DNA of 64,000 nucleotides. It comes from Clitopilus passeckerianus (Eukaryota; Basidiomycota; Agaricomycetes; Agaricales; Entolomataceae). The translations under genes were made by a program, and so were the position numbers. Position 1 is the first letter of the stretch. Every line of letters starts with the position of its first letter. Shown one piece after another: positions 13,329 through 26,334 of this stretch. The notes beneath the pieces are model-generated. The model had not been told where the DNA came from. It saw nothing but the letters and a program-made list of their open reading frames with translations, and did not search any database. The DNA is taken from NCBI GenBank assembly GCA_944990035.1, contig CALYLX010000111.1, forward strand, positions 496,001 to 560,000, in the 5' to 3' direction.

Positions 13329-16097
13329 AGTGGCTATGGTATGATTTGACGATGATGATGAACAACATGAATGGATGAAAGGATAGGAGCGGTCGTGGAG
13401 GCTTGCGCAGTGGATGGATGGTCTCTGGTGGATATCATTATATTTCCTCTTTCTTTCAATTTTCTCTTGCTTTGCTTAGGACTGAATACCTTTTCCGCCC
13501 ATTTTCTCTCTCGATTTTACTCGATTACCTATCTGTGTATATCTACTCAAACTTCCTTGTTCTTTTCTTCTCAGTGTATATTATCATTTCTCCTCTATCT
13601 GTCATCTCTTCCCCACTCGATAATCTTTCCTCCCCATTCATCTTTCTCGCACTCAACTGTGTATACTTACTGCAATTCCTACCGTCTTCTCCTTCTCTCA
13701 TGATCATATCTCCATACTCGTTTTTTGGTCATTTTCGATTCAACTCTCCGAAAATTCTGGATTCAGAAATCATCTAGTTACCCGTTACCACCCTCTATCA
13801 GTTACCTCTCATATACATACATCACGTAGCTACCTACGCAATTTACGCACATTATTTGGCAATGAATCGTATCAAGCAATATTTATTTAGTGGTCTTTTG
13901 GACGTTTCCGGTGTGATTGTGGCGAGGTTCTGATCTGATATTGGAATTTATCGAAGTCCTAATACAATAGAGTCGAAGTCTGATAGATGGGTATGTAACT
14001 TCGTAGGTACATTCTTCCATTATTCAACAAGACAAGGTAACAACGCGCTATACCTCAGTTCAAGCGAAGCAGTTGTGCCAGAACGCTAAGCCCGATCTTC
14101 CCCTCCAGGTTGATCACTGCGAAGATTCGAGTCGGCGCACCAAAAATGGACGCTAGGCCGTATGCATAACCTCATGTAGATGAAGAAGATTGCAACTGGG
14201 CGAGTGGACTACTGTATTAGCGAGCGGTGGTAGCGCGGCCCATTCCATGTGGTCGGCCTGTCAAGAGCACTGACCCCAATCAGAGAGTTGATTGGGGATG
14301 GAATTTCTCCGAGTGGTGTCGCGTCTGGCTAGGAGGATAGGATATTCGTTCAGGCTTTGACTTACACCGGGAACCGACACTTGATCATGGGTAACAAAGG
14401 TGGACAATAGGTAACTGACTGACTGTATTGTGCAAGTGTAACCTGCGATGGAGATGGAGATGGACGTGGGTGGAGGTGTCAGGAAGGGTCCGAAGTGCAC
14501 TGCTATCTGTCATACTGTCAGCGGGCCTGACAGTTTTAGATTGGGCCCTCGAAAACTTCATGTAAAGGATTACATGAGGAGTTACTAGGAACAGATGGAT
14601 TGGCAGGAAGAAAATTAAGGGTTTCGGGAGCGGAGCGCGGGCCGACACGCTTGGGTGGAACTTTGCTTGGTTTATTGTTGGGGGTCCGTGCATGTGACGT
14701 AAGGATACTGCAAAACCGTAAATTACTCTCCATTATGTGGGGATGAAGGGTCGTCTCGGCGATAGGTACATGAAGGCGGGTTGAACATTGAAGAATGTCG
14801 GCCGATGGATTAGAGGTAACGGTGAGAGAAAGTGTGTCCGACCTGCGCGGAGAAACCTCGACTGGGCTTGCTACTGTGCCTTTCTTACAAGCCTTTCTCC
14901 AGAACGTCGTAGAAGCATTTTAGGTGAGAGGGAAGCACCCGACACAACACCACTTTCTCCAATCTCTGGACCTACTCCCCTCACATTTCGATAGCCTTAC
15001 CCATAACCTGTTGGCGGTGCTCCGCGATATCTCTAAACCTCATGGCGCCTCCAAGCTTTTCTATGGTGAATAGACTCTTGCTTCGGCTCCAGTGGAGGAA
15101 TAACGGTGGGGGTACCTTGGAGGCTCAAGAGACTGGCTTTGAATTGCCTAAGGGGACATGATATCATTGCGCATGCATCGTGCTACCGACTCCAGTAACT
15201 TGACGCTTATTGGATCAAGGCCGCACTATCCCTGCACATTCTATGCGATCATGATCTTCCAGAGCGCCTCTCTACTCCAACTTTTGTTCGTACCTTCAGG
15301 AGTTGAGAGATCTTATTCAATTAATAGGCTTTACCTGTGATTAGATCTTCTGTTTCGTGGCGTACTAGCATGATGATATGTTTCCTGGTGTTGGACGAGA
15401 GTCCTGTCGAACACTCCAGTGATGGGCAGCTCTATTGGCGCACTGACAACAGACTTCCAACCTTCAATTCCATTCGTGTATTCTCACTCCCCAGCGGGCA
15501 CGAGAGACCATTGGTAGCCATCACTTCCCATATTAGTTGCCGATTTGCCAAATGAACTGTGGAGAACGCGAATCCACTGGTGGCAGCCACCATCACGACA
15601 TATCATTGAACAAAGAACCTCTCTACCATAGGCGAGGTAGATAAGGACCCGGGGCATCAAGCTTCTGGTGTTCCTTCTGAGAATATGCAGTCTCGGACTC
15701 GACCAAGATGCCGAGTGGTCGTGCCACCTCCAATGTCCTTAGTACAAAGATAAGGGCTTTAGGGATGGTGAAAACACATCACTTGTACTGAGGGTCAGGT
15801 TCTAGCGCTCCATCTCGGACGACCCTAGGCTCATTCCGATGTGGAATGCCAAATGTATCAGAAGAAAGTACGATTGAAAGGGATGGAACGATAATCTACA
15901 GTGGTCTATGTATGTGTGGGAAGTCCAGACCTAAGCTCAGCCTCCCAGCTTCCAGAGTTCTACACGGGTACATTCTATCTGTAAGCAGCTCACCAGACGG
16001 ACGGCTGCCGTCGGAGAAAGCAGAATAAGGCCAGATTCGTAGAGGTATCTCGCACAACTGCGAGAGTCATTTTGACAGTTTCAATTAAGTCGCAGTC
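13329..16097. other. Intergenic, no gene seen
   Basis: The first 450 bases after the CBM21 gene are strongly pyrimidine-rich and are probably its 3' UTR and downstream region. The remainder contains only short frames without recognisable motifs. Confidence 0.5.
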
Positions 16098-16561
16098 ATG
16101 GTCGTCGTCGATTACCTTACCATTGGGAAAGACTTTCCTGTGGCGTTGCCGCTACGTATGTTTTCCTTGCTTTGTTATGTTACCGATGTGAGAGATAATG
16201 CACTGAACCGTCCTTGGCCATAGTCACACCACCGTTCCCCAGATTAACCCCAGAAAGCATGACTGATAGGCAGGATTCGCAAGGGGTGTCGGTCAGTCAC
16301 GCTCACAGCGAAGAGATTTCCACCAAGTTTCCGAACGACGATGAGCAAGCATGTGAGGTCTCGTTGTCTTATCCAGAGGTGGGAAGTGTGGCCCCGAATG
16401 TCTTGAGCGGACAAGTTACGGTACGGCCGGGGTCATTTGAGGCCTTGGCAGAAAGCAACGAAGACATCGAAAGGCACGCCCAAGGAAGCAGAACCATCCG
16501 GTTGCCTCAGCAGGATTTGCAGACCGCTAGCGCCGTCAGCTTCGAGAAGCCCAAGCATTAG
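16098..16561 (+). CDS. Possible two-exon hypothetical protein
   Basis: I do not recognise this protein. An ATG at 16098 opens a 58-nt exon ending at a GTATGT donor (16156). The proposed intron, 16156-16223 (68 nt), has a CTGAAC-like branch site and ends in CATAG. The second exon (16224-16561) continues the frame for 112 codons to TAG, giving 131 aa. The product is hydrophilic, rich in Ser, Glu and Gln, with no membrane segment or signal peptide. The good intron consensus and protein-like composition are the only support; a chance frame in a gene-poor area is a real alternative. Confidence 0.3.
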
Positions 16562-19500
16562 AAACCAACTGCACGTCGTAGCGATTCGAACCCAGCCAAT
16601 TGAGTTGGAGTAGCCCCTCTGTTGGCGACTATCCGACATGTACTGGCAGAGGGGTGGTGAGTACTTTAGTGCGTATGTTAAGTCCATGTTCCATGCGCAG
16701 AGCCCAATATCCTGGATCGCCCCGATGCAGATCAGAAGGAAGTCACACTGTTGATGGCGTTATCGCGGGTGGGTACTTCGACTGTTCATCTGGCATCTGA
16801 TCTTTTCGGCACTTCCAGGAAAAGAAGGCGGTGCGAGGACACCGGCCAATGAAGGTCACTGTCAAGTTTGACTTTTAGGTTGGCCTGGACTCTGGATGCG
16901 TCACGAGCCGTGTTGATCCCCATGGATTGACCGAGGGGGCGTTTGGAGTATCAGAGGCGGTGAGGTGGGTTTTAAGGTATGGAAGAGCGGTCTATTGGCC
17001 TAGAGTTGACGACACAGTGAGCAGGGAGGAAGGCACAATGCGGGGCATCAAATCCAAGAACGCGCAGTGAGTGGGGAAACAAACACACGCTGTCTTGTGA
17101 TGGAAGCAGAAACGTACTGAGCTAAACTGGGAAGCATACAGAAGGGGTCAAAGACAGATTCACTGATTGAAGGTTGGATTCTGATGTGGAAGCCAAGTCC
17201 GTGTACCCCCCAATACAGTAGTAGGACAAGAGTGTTCGGCATTTTCCACCACTGTTTAGGGCGGGATGACTGGAAAGGACATGTAGAAATCGAACATTCC
17301 AATGCAGGATAACAATACCAGAAAGGCAATCAGGGAGAAAACGAATTTAGTCTCGGTAGACCTCGGTGCGACCCACCGAGCACCATGAATTATTGGAGTA
17401 CGCCAGGTAGACCTGTCAACACTAGAAATTCGACGAGGAAGTCCACACAGCATAAACACATCTGCGAGCACGTTGGAGACCACGGTTAACAGGCCGAGTA
17501 TGACGTATGAAAAGCGTCATGAAATAGAATCAATTGCAAGCGCTTGAAGGCGTCGCCACCATTCCCAGTGAGCTGTTGGTCGTTGCCAGTAGATATCTCA
17601 AGGAGAATTTAAGTGTACAGTAAGAAAATCATGTAACGCTTCGTTATCTCTTTCAAGCCAATTTGATACCGAGCGATGACCTCACGAGGATACGGAGAAC
17701 TATTCGAACCTCTGGGGTCAGGGTTAATACGTACTGAACTTCGGAGGGTTGGTGGATCAGTCCACGTATACAGTTTCAAGAGGGAGCAGATCGAAAAAGA
17801 TAAGCTTCAAAGCCATACGCACGTTCGTAAACATCTGTGGCGACAGGAGGCGTTATACCCGTTGAATTGAGAAGTACAAATAGACCGCCGGGGAATATGA
17901 CTTCGGACGTAGTTGTCATTTAAATCCATAGATATGTCACCGATCTGGACTTCTCGGTAGGTGGTAGCGAGTCAGAAGGTTTAGCGATGTCAATAATAAT
18001 GGCCGTATTCACCGCAAGATCGCCTATGACCGATCTAAGGTCGTAGTGGCCGATCAACACATTGCATCAGTACATACAGTTGAGGCAGCATAGATAGGCA
18101 CTTCGGCGCGCAGGGCGTAGTTCCTGATCTTTAAAGGATGGGCAACATGCCAAGGCATATGGGTGATTCACGAGGACGAATAAACGTGTCCCAAGTAAGG
18201 TTAATTTCCCTTAGCAATTTAGGAGTCATCCGCGGTCAGGACGATAGCATATTTTCCCCAGTCGGTTCATTGAGTTCGAGGATTGCCGATTTGGCAAACC
18301 ACATAGATTGAATTAGTGGGCGATTTTGTATAATTAAGCATGTCGTTTCAAATGATGAGCCGTCGCATGTCATACTTCAATTCATTCCTTAGGCAGGTCT
18401 CAGAATACGATCCTGAACAACGGCCCGGGGGAAAACAGAGCACACACTGGCATCCGATCACCAAAGACACTAAAAGAACACGTTCAGCAATCCAGACCTT
18501 CATTACCGGTGGCGGATCGACAACGGCAGTGCATAATTACTAGCCAATGTACGAGCAAAGGCTGTGACTCGGGACAGTATTCGGGATTCCACGTTTCAAG
18601 GCAGTGAAGGCGGAGGAGAGGAGGCGCGACTTTGATCGAGTTTTCGATAAAGTTCCGTCGAGCGTCACAATGATGTCATGATCAGCCGGAGTACGAGCCG
18701 GAACGGGGTGTGCCTGCTTTGCACAGGATTGCATTGACACTGAAATTAAACAAGGACAAAGGGAACGGAACGGCGTGCTCGTTAGCCCGGCGGCTAATTG
18801 TGAATGCTCCCAGGTTCTTCGGTTCGAAGGGTTGAGGGTAACCTCGAGTGTGTGCTGTGCTGCATAGGAACTTGGAGCTCTATTAGATTAAGGAACGCTT
18901 GGGATAAGGTCTGGAAGGTTTAGGTGAGATACAGAGCAGCTAACGCGATTGGGAGGGGCAATGTGCCAGTGCAATGCCGAGGCGGCTGGTCCTCCAAGCG
19001 CCTCGTTTTGGAACATTCTGCACGTCGGGTCCGTGAAGTGCCATGACTGCGTAAGCCAGACAGTCAGGAGAGCAAGGGGAGGACCTAAAATTGCATCGCG
19101 GTGTCACGAATGAGCCGAATGAGCTTACAAGAAATTTGAGCATGACTGATACACCCCAGGACCTATCAAAGTACTTTATCATACCGCAGCAGGAGGGACA
19201 ATGACGGGCGGCAAAGAAAGACGCGTCAGGTGTTTGCGCTCAAGTTCTGGTACAACCAAAAGTCGAACCGACATAGCGGGCCAAAGCTGGGAAATAGATC
19301 GGCCCAGTCCGTCGCCTAGACCCCTGGCTAGAGTAGCTGAAGGTGAAATCCTTTGCACAAACAAAGATTCAGCCAATGAGAAGTGAAACGATAGTCAGAA
19401 GTTTGATTGAGTGCATTCAAGTCAACATGCAGATTATACAGGGGACAACATTCATGTTGGGCTGCCTAATAATGTATTCTCCAAACATTCATGTATATCT

Positions 19501-19581
19501 AGAGAAAGCATAATCTTGTTAGCAGGAAGCAAGGTGAGTGGAATGACACGTAGAACGTACCAACTCTAAGGGGTAGCAGTT
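16562..19581. other. Intergenic, no gene seen
   Basis: Only short frames occur here. One minus-strand frame (17256-17483) carries a hydrophobic helix near its C-terminus but nothing else supports it. No transposon remnants were seen. Confidence 0.45.
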
Positions 19582-20044
19582 TTATGAAGAACCATAGAGC
19601 TCCTCCTTGGTCTGAATGCCTAGGAACATGATACTCAGCAAATAGTCCAAGCTTCATAGATGCTTGCATACCTAGCTCCTCACGGACGGGCTTGAGCTCT
19701 TCCAGGTATGCCTGGTACTGCTGCTTGTTCTCGACCTTCTCCTTGATACCCTCGAAAACCCGAACAGCGGTGGAATAGTCGTTGACGCGTCGTGCAGCTC
19801 TCAAAGCAGCCTCAATAACGGTAGGCGCCGGAACCAAATCGTGTGCGAAGCAGTTGTTGAGCCCTCGCTGAACCTCGAATAGGTCTTCGGCGTTTTGGAA
19901 AAAATTGACGTAGCGGTCGGAAAACTGCTCGAATGTCTCTTGTGAGTGGGAAGAGGCGGGGCGAACGAACATGGGTGTAGCCCTGGCGACGAGGGCTGGA
20001 CGAGCAGCGGTGCGGAGGACGGTGGCCAGCATTCGGGAGTGCAT
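19582..20044 (-). CDS. COX6: Cytochrome c oxidase subunit VI (animal subunit Va)
   Basis: The encoded protein is a nuclear-encoded structural subunit of mitochondrial complex IV. Exon 1 runs 20044-19672 and exon 2 19619-19582; the 52-nt intron has a GTATGC donor and a CCTAG acceptor. The spliced product is 136 aa. Residues 1 to about 34 are basic, Arg/Ala-rich and lack acidic residues, as in a mitochondrial presequence. The mature part has the family hallmarks ETFEQFSDRY, LFEVQRGLNNCF, DLVPAPTVIEAALRAARRVND and a C-terminal ELGIQTKEELYGSS, which aligns well with yeast Cox6 only if the small last exon is spliced in. The start could be the ATG at 20044 or the one four codons later at 20032; an in-frame ATG at 20140 would add 32 unlikely residues. 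Confidence 0.93.
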
Positions 20045-22350
20045 TGTGGGTTTGGAGGATACGGTTGAGACAGGAATGTCGGGAGAGTCGTGGTAGGACA
20101 CGGAGTGTTCCGGAGTTGCTTGATGGCAACTTGCCCACACAAGTCCAAGTCCAAGCCTAGCCCGCGTCTCCCATCAATCTCGACTCAAGTCTTATCTAGT
20201 TCCTACCAGATCTTTCTGCGAGGTGCTATATACTGGTAATCCTTGCATTTAACTCATGCATCGGAGAAGAGTTGCCTTCGCGATCCAGTGCTAAAATCCA
20301 GGTCAAGGTTCAGGCCCAGGATGTCCGATAACACAGCATTGATTCCACCCCCGGGCGCTGGCTGTTGTACGATCGTTCTCCCCTTGTCGAACAGTTTCTA
20401 TGCGCTCTAGAGACAAGCGACAAACCACTGGATAGCCATCTAGCTGTCCCGTGGGTTGAGGGCTTGTTCTTCACCGAATAAATTACTATGAAGCCATCTC
20501 GAATCCAAGCTGGCAGATGGCAACGATGAATACAATGCCAGCATAGTAACACCGTGAAAGTTCAACGTCGGCACAGAGATTGTCTGTCACTTGAGCCTGC
20601 TATACGTCGCTAAAGACAGTGCCGACATTTCCTATCGCTATCTTGGGCGGCGAGATACAGTGCCTCTGACTCTCTTGAGCGGAACGATCACTCGCTTGAG
20701 ACGTACTCCCGCACTTCTATCACAATTAGGGCACTACCGTCGGGGGAGTCGGGGGCCATAAGCCAATCACTAGGCATCTGGGCGTCCTTTTTGAGTGCTA
20801 CTGGATATGTGGTATTCACCGGCCTGGGCTATGTCTGCCATATTGTCGTGGAATTGCTCTGAATCAACAACCTGTTGACTCACTGTTTAGGACACGTACC
20901 TCATCGGCCGCAACCTTCGTGTCAGTTGTCCGACGATGCTCTGAAACTTCGCATGGCACCCGCCTTCTTGAGCGGTGTTTAACGAGCATTTTGGTCTGAA
21001 CCAGGAAATAATATGGCTCGGGGAACGACACCTCGTGCTACGGACCATTATTAGTGTAAAGAACCTAATTGCTCATGATTCCGCGGTCCTTCTGGCACCT
21101 TCTCCTGAATAACACGGCGCCAAATACAACTGGACACGCAGCAAATATATCAAATGATCTTCAAAATCGTTCTATCTACCTAAAGAAGCTACTTCGGTGA
21201 GTCAGTTTGAATCCCTGAAAACAGCTTTTTACCCCTTCCGTCCGATAATGTGCTCAGCACTCATACAAGTCCACCACAGTTGATGAAGATTTGCCGAACC
21301 ATGATTCATTCCCGTAATTCCTTTCTTTTGCAGCTCTGCTCAAGAGCTTCACTCTGTCAAAAATGGGTTGCGGATCTAGTACGTTGCCCCGCACATTGAC
21401 TCGGCAAAACAACTCTGGTCTTTATCGCACTTCACCGATAATAGGTTGCGGAAGGACTGTGGCCAGTACCCACGTCCGCGACGGACAGCTATAGACCGTC
21501 CATAAAGCGCATGCATGACTCCTACACAGAATCCACATTCGGACATTGACGTTCCGGATTTGTAGGTCCCACAGACTTGTCCTCCATGGGAACGAACAAC
21601 TAAGCCACGTTTGCGTTTGGGAAGATCTTCACGTAGTGCCTGAACGTCAGATGGAGGAATACACTGCGGTTAATTTCCCTTGTCCTGAGTCCCGAGTCAT
21701 TATTCTCGGATACATTTCATTCACGGGCGGGTTCCCGCCTCAGGTTACCTTTCTTATCGAGGGCTTTCGCAGAGAAGTTCTGATCAACTCTCTGGCCTTG
21801 TAATGCCGTGGTATTGGTTGTTTGTTTTGCTTTGAGCCTACATTCGTCGTAGTACTTTCTAGCTGAGATCTTGCCGAACCCACATTTCATCGTGCTGTTT
21901 CGGATGATTTACCCGAGGGGCAAGACCACTCTAATGAAGCGAAGTTGGCCAATTCGCCTCCCCCGTTAGCTCCTAGGATAAACCGCTCTGGCCCGCACCA
22001 CGATTTGGACTAAAGACTCTGTCATTACACAGCCTGTGCTTGCATGGCGGTTTCAAGCGAAGGCGCATCATAGATACCATATGGGGAACGAAGTGTCAAA
22101 ATTGTCAACGAACTTCCATTCTTGGGTATACGTTTGCACGCGTCCGTCGGGGCCGCCTGATGGATGCTATTGGGCACAGGACCTTCACCAGAAAACCTCT
22201 ACGGATTGCATCTTTCGGCGTATGTCAAAGACCCAGGCATGTGTATTACCCCGCTCGATCGATGATAGGTGACTCGGAAACGAGATCAAGCGCATACGAA
22301 AATTCATGAAACACAGCCTACATAGCCACACAGCTTTGCCCTGTCTGTCT
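20045..22350. other. Intergenic, no convincing gene
   Basis: The area holds the upstream regions of COX6 (leftward) and of the bZIP gene (rightward). A 43-codon frame at 21363-21494 begins MGCGSS, a possible N-myristoylation/palmitoylation signal, but has no other support. Confidence 0.45.
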
Positions 22351-22413
22351 ATGGCAGCGCAACCGGCGAACCTTCTTGGATATAAAGCCGGACTCAGAAT
22401 GCGTCATCCTTAA
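22351..22413 (+). promoter_or_regulatory. Possible upstream ORF (20 codons) before the bZIP gene
   Basis: An ATG at 22351 opens a 20-codon frame ending in TAA at 22411, 98 nt before the main start. Fungal Gcn4/cpc-1 genes are known for translational control through uORFs. However, a TATA-like TATAAAG lies inside this frame near 22380; if that is the real promoter, the uORF is not transcribed. Confidence 0.25.
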
Positions 22414-22511
22414 CAGTCCTCAAAGGCATCCCGACTTTCCAAGCAAGCGAGCTTATCTGCTCACTAAACGAACACTTCCGCTACTCAACCCCGACGCCGC
22501 CAAGGATCGCA

Positions 22512-23051
22512 ATGGAGAACGAGTTCGCCGGTGGGCATGCGTACGGCTATCCGATGCATGCTTATAATGGGATGCAGTCATCCCCCGTCTTTCGCCACTC
22601 CGCAAATATTCATCCCTCAATGAACGACCACTCTGCTCGTCGACCTACCTCTCGTGGTGGACGCCGACTCAGCCCTGATGAGCTTATCCCCATTGATGCG
22701 CCTACCCAATCCCGACGCTATGTCACGCCCTCCGCCACCTCCAGGAAGGAGGTTCCTGCCTTCTTCCAGAAGATGAGGAAGCAGACTCCGCCTGAGGATG
22801 AGGAGGATGAGTTGACAGAGGAGCCTCCTGCCGCGAATGCCACGGACCAAGAGAAGATCGAATGGAAGCGAAGGCAGAATACTCTCGCAGCACGCCGAAG
22901 CCGCCAGAGAAAGCTCGCGAATTTGCAACGCCTTGAGGAGGACGTCAAGCGTCTCGCCAAGGAGAAGGAAATCTGGCGAACCCGCGCACTTACTCTCAGA
23001 CAACTCCTAATCAGCCATGGAATCATCTGTCCGGAATTTCAAGACGACTAA
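22512..23051 (+). CDS. bZIP transcription factor, Gcn4/cpc-1-like
   Basis: A single-exon frame of 179 aa. The basic region at residues about 114-136 contains NTLAARRSRQRK, matching the N-x7-R signature of the Gcn4/AP-1 class. It is followed by heptad leucines (NLQRLEEDVKRLAKEKEIW and onward) forming a dimerisation zipper to about residue 170, close to the C-terminus as in Gcn4. The N-terminal half is polar, with an acidic stretch (about residues 93-106) that could activate transcription. Proteins of this class bind TGACTCA and usually control amino-acid biosynthesis genes; that function is inferred from the domain only. It lies 723 nt upstream of the aminopeptidase on the same strand. Upstream exons cannot be excluded. 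Confidence 0.85.
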   Translation: MENEFAGGHAYGYPMHAYNGMQSSPVFRHSANIHPSMNDHSARRPTSRGGRRLSPDELIPIDAPTQSRRYVTPSATSRKEVPAFFQKMRKQTPPEDEEDELTEEPPAANATDQEKIEWKRRQNTLAARRSRQRKLANLQRLEEDVKRLAKEKEIWRTRALTLRQLLISHGIICPEFQDD

Positions 23052-23774
23052 ACGGTTCAAGACTATTGTGATCTCTGCATCAACTTCTTGAACAATTTAT
23101 TTGTGCCCGCTGAAGCGACATGTTGCTATATCACCTGTCAGTATACTTTGCTTTCGCCAACAGGATCCAAATGCTGACTCACGCCTCCCAGATCCTGTTG
23201 TACAGGAAACAGCGGGTCTGCAACTTTACAGGCTGCGCCTATCGCAGCCACCTGAATGGCAGAGGCCTACCGCTTTCAGCGAGCGCTGGGCGCTATTCAC
23301 CATCGGACGACAACTGCTGCAGCAGTAGAAGTCATGGAAATCAAACCCCTCTATTCCGAATCACGACCAGCAACACCTCCCGTGTCAAGAACAACGATTA
23401 TTCATGCCTGATGTTTCCTGTCATACTCTCTCGAATTATCGCTTCCCTATGCTCTGAACGGACTAGATTGCAACGCCTGCCCTCCTACGAACCTACCCTG
23501 TTAACTCTGTGGATCCATGTAATATAACTTGTATAATAATAGCCCTCCTTGTGTAATATCCCTTACAAATGCCATTCTTTTTTCTCCTTCTCTCCCCGGC
23601 ATGACTGGGTATGACTTTGTCATTTTTCGTAGCCCCTATGCTATTCGGGTTCGGGCCAGTGTTGGCGGAAAGATAGCCGAGCGGCAGTCTTTGAAGTTCG
23701 ATCAGCTGGTTTCCTTCTTTAGCAAACAGACATACGGTCATCCGGTGACCCATTCTCCATAGAAAGTATTCGCC
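23052..23774. other. Spacer between bZIP and aminopeptidase genes
   Basis: The spacer presumably holds the bZIP 3' UTR and the aminopeptidase promoter. The frame at 23120-23527 has no recognisable motif and I do not call it. Confidence 0.5.
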
Positions 23775-26093
23775 ATGCTCCGGACGCTGCGACTTAGATC
23801 TTCATCTGCTTATCTGATCTTCAGTCGCACCATGTCTTCCTCTGCCTACGTCGTTCCCTTTGACCACAAGAACTCGAACGAGTTCGCACCTGGCGTTGGC
23901 GCTGCTAAACTATGGGCAACCACACCTCAAGGCGAAAAGAATCCACCGGTTGGAACTACCAGGACGTTCTTTAACACTCCAGAATCGAAACTCACGACCG
24001 TCTCGTCGCTTGGAGACAAGTTTGAGACCAAGTCGGAAAATGCGAAGAGAGAACTCGTCAGGAAGGCCGTTGGCAGTGCTGTCAAGGATTTGAGAGCTCT
24101 GGAGGGCTTGAAGGACGTTGCTGTCGATGCTTCCTTGGACGCGCATGCTGCAGGTATGCCTTCATCGTATCAGTGTTTATGTAGTGCTTTTCTGATATGG
24201 TGGACTTGATCCTATAGCTGTCGCTGCACACCTCGCCCTCTACAGCTTCACCCTTAAGACCCAACCTCCCTCCGCCTTCAACCCCAACCTCAAAGAGCCT
24301 CTCCCGGCAAAGCTTAACTTCACTCCTCTGGAAGCATCCAAGGAGTGGGACCGCGGCGTTGTCTATGCTAAAGCCCAGAACTTCTCCCGCACTGTACGCA
24401 GCATTCCCTTCTATTCGTCTCGTCAGCTCAACTAAAATGTTACATTTAGCTCATGGAACTGCCCGCAAACATGATGACCCCGACTGTAAGTGCACTCAAT
24501 TGAAGCTGTTACCTGAAACTTCATTTAACACCTCGCCCCTATGCTCCGCAGATTTTCACGGAACGGGTCAAAGAAGCTTTCAAGGGTCTTGATAATGTGG
24601 AGATTATAGTTCGTGATGAAGGTAAGACTAATTTTTTTCCTTGACCCTTCATGACTCTCTTGAATTGAAACACCTATCTGACTTGATGCTTCTATATAGT
24701 TTGGGCTGCGGAGAAGAATATGGTGAGCTAATTAGGTCAATTGGCCCTGTCCCCGATCATGACCCCTCTCGATCTAGAACACCTTCCTCTCTGTTACACA
24801 AGGAACTTCGGAGCCGGCTAAGCTTCTCGAAATGTAGGCGCTAAGCTTTTACATTCCGTCTGAATTTGGTTATCTAAATGTTTCCGTAGTCATTACAAGG
24901 GCGCTTCTTCCAAGGATGCCCAGCCCTTGGCTTTCGTTGGCAAGGGTATCACCTTTGACTCTGGAGGAATTAGCTTGAAGCCTGGCGCAGTAAGTTCCCT
25001 CTTATGGATATCCCGGTGTATGGGCGTAGCTTATTCACTTAATATGTAGGGCATGAAACTTATGCGAGGTGACATGGGAGGTGCCGCTACCGTCGTTGGT
25101 GCAGCACTTGCCATCGCTCAACTCCAGCTCCCGTAAGTCTACATGAAACCACGAGTCATGAAGCAGTTCCCGCTCACGAGTTTCCTCTTTAGTATCAACT
25201 TGGTCACCGTGACGCCTCTCACGGAAAACATGCCCGGACCCAGCGCCACCAAGCCCGGAGACATGTACGTCGACTCCGTTTGCTTATGCGTTTCGTTTCA
25301 TAGAGCGCTGAATGGTTCGCAGCATCTATGCTATGAACGGCAAGTCGGTCGAGGTGGATAACACCGATGCTGAGGGGCGTCTCGTACTTTCTGGTATGTT
25401 CCGTCTCAGGACTACACTCCGTTTCTCCATACTTATCGGTGTCGGCCTCAGACGCTATCTACTACACCTCAACTGAGTACAAGCCTCATACTTTGATCGA
25501 CGTCGCTACGCTCACCGGGTAAGCCTCCATATGTGGTATCTACCTCTGGTTTCTCAGCTTAACCATCCATGCCGCGACAGTGCCATGGACATCGCCCTCG
25601 GCGAAATCTACGCGGGTGTCTTCTCCACTTCTGACGACCTCTGGCAGCGCCTCCAAAAGGCTGGTGAGACAGAGTACGACCGATTCTGGCGTATGCCCCT
25701 GGATGAGGATTACGGCCCACAGATTTACAGCTCGAACGCTGATCTGCAGAATGTTCGTCGTTTCGCACTTATTCATCTTTCTGTGGTCGGGTACCGACTG
25801 TAATCATGTAGACCGGTGGCCGCCCTGCTGGATCTTGCACTGCTGCACTTTTCCTCAAGCCTTTCGCTCATGGTATCGAGGCCGAGGAGGGTCAAGAGCC
25901 TGCTTTGAAGTGGGCACATATTGATATTGCTGGTGTTATGGATGCTACTCGACCTACGCCGTACCAGGAGAAGGGTATGACAGGAAGGCCCGTTCGGTAT
26001 GTCATCTACTATCTTGATATAAGGCATGAAGGAATGCTGATAGAGGACCATGATAGGGCATTGATCGAGTATGCTCGTGGATTGGCAAACTGA
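23775..26093 (+). CDS. Leucine aminopeptidase, peptidase family M17
   Basis: This is a dinuclear metal aminopeptidase that removes N-terminal residues from peptides. Fourteen exons can be placed: 23775-24153, 24218-24393, 24450-24485, 24552-24621, 24700-24722, 24778-24833, 24890-24989, 25050-25132, 25193-25264, 25323-25393, 25452-25518, 25581-25752, 25812-25996 and 26057-26093. Together they give 1527 nt, 508 aa, with phase kept at every junction. Catalytic landmarks are [10 protein letters not shown] (metal-binding Lys and Asp), MRGDMGGAA, and the family signature NTDAEGRL split from its context by short introns. The C-terminus ends [11 protein letters not shown]. The first 19 residues ([19 protein letters not shown]) look like a mitochondrial presequence, and a second in-frame ATG at 23832 would give a cytosolic form. 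One donor, GTTCGT at 25753, is weak. Confidence 0.92.
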
Positions 26094-26334
26094 TTCTGTA
26101 CAACATCGGAGGATGGAGGTCCTGGATAGTAGTGAATCTTGGTTAGCAGTAACAGTATCACCCCTGACATGCACTCCGACACCGCTGTTCACAAATGTTA
26201 AAGTACTGCAGTGGTAAACATCATATTTGACATTGTGGGTTTAATTTAGTGATGAATCTTTTTCTCTTGCGTATCCTAGTAGTTGAGAATGAAAGGAAAC
26301 TGGGCAAAAAACGGTGTTTCTTTGAAGAATACAT

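Noticed and set aside
17256..17483. 75-codon minus-strand frame with one hydrophobic helix
   Set aside because: Isolated, no conserved motif.
21363..21494. 43-codon ORF beginning MGCGSS, resembling a myristoylated peptide or a metallothionein start
   Set aside because: Too short, few further cysteines, and no supporting conservation; an alternative spliced reading is also possible.
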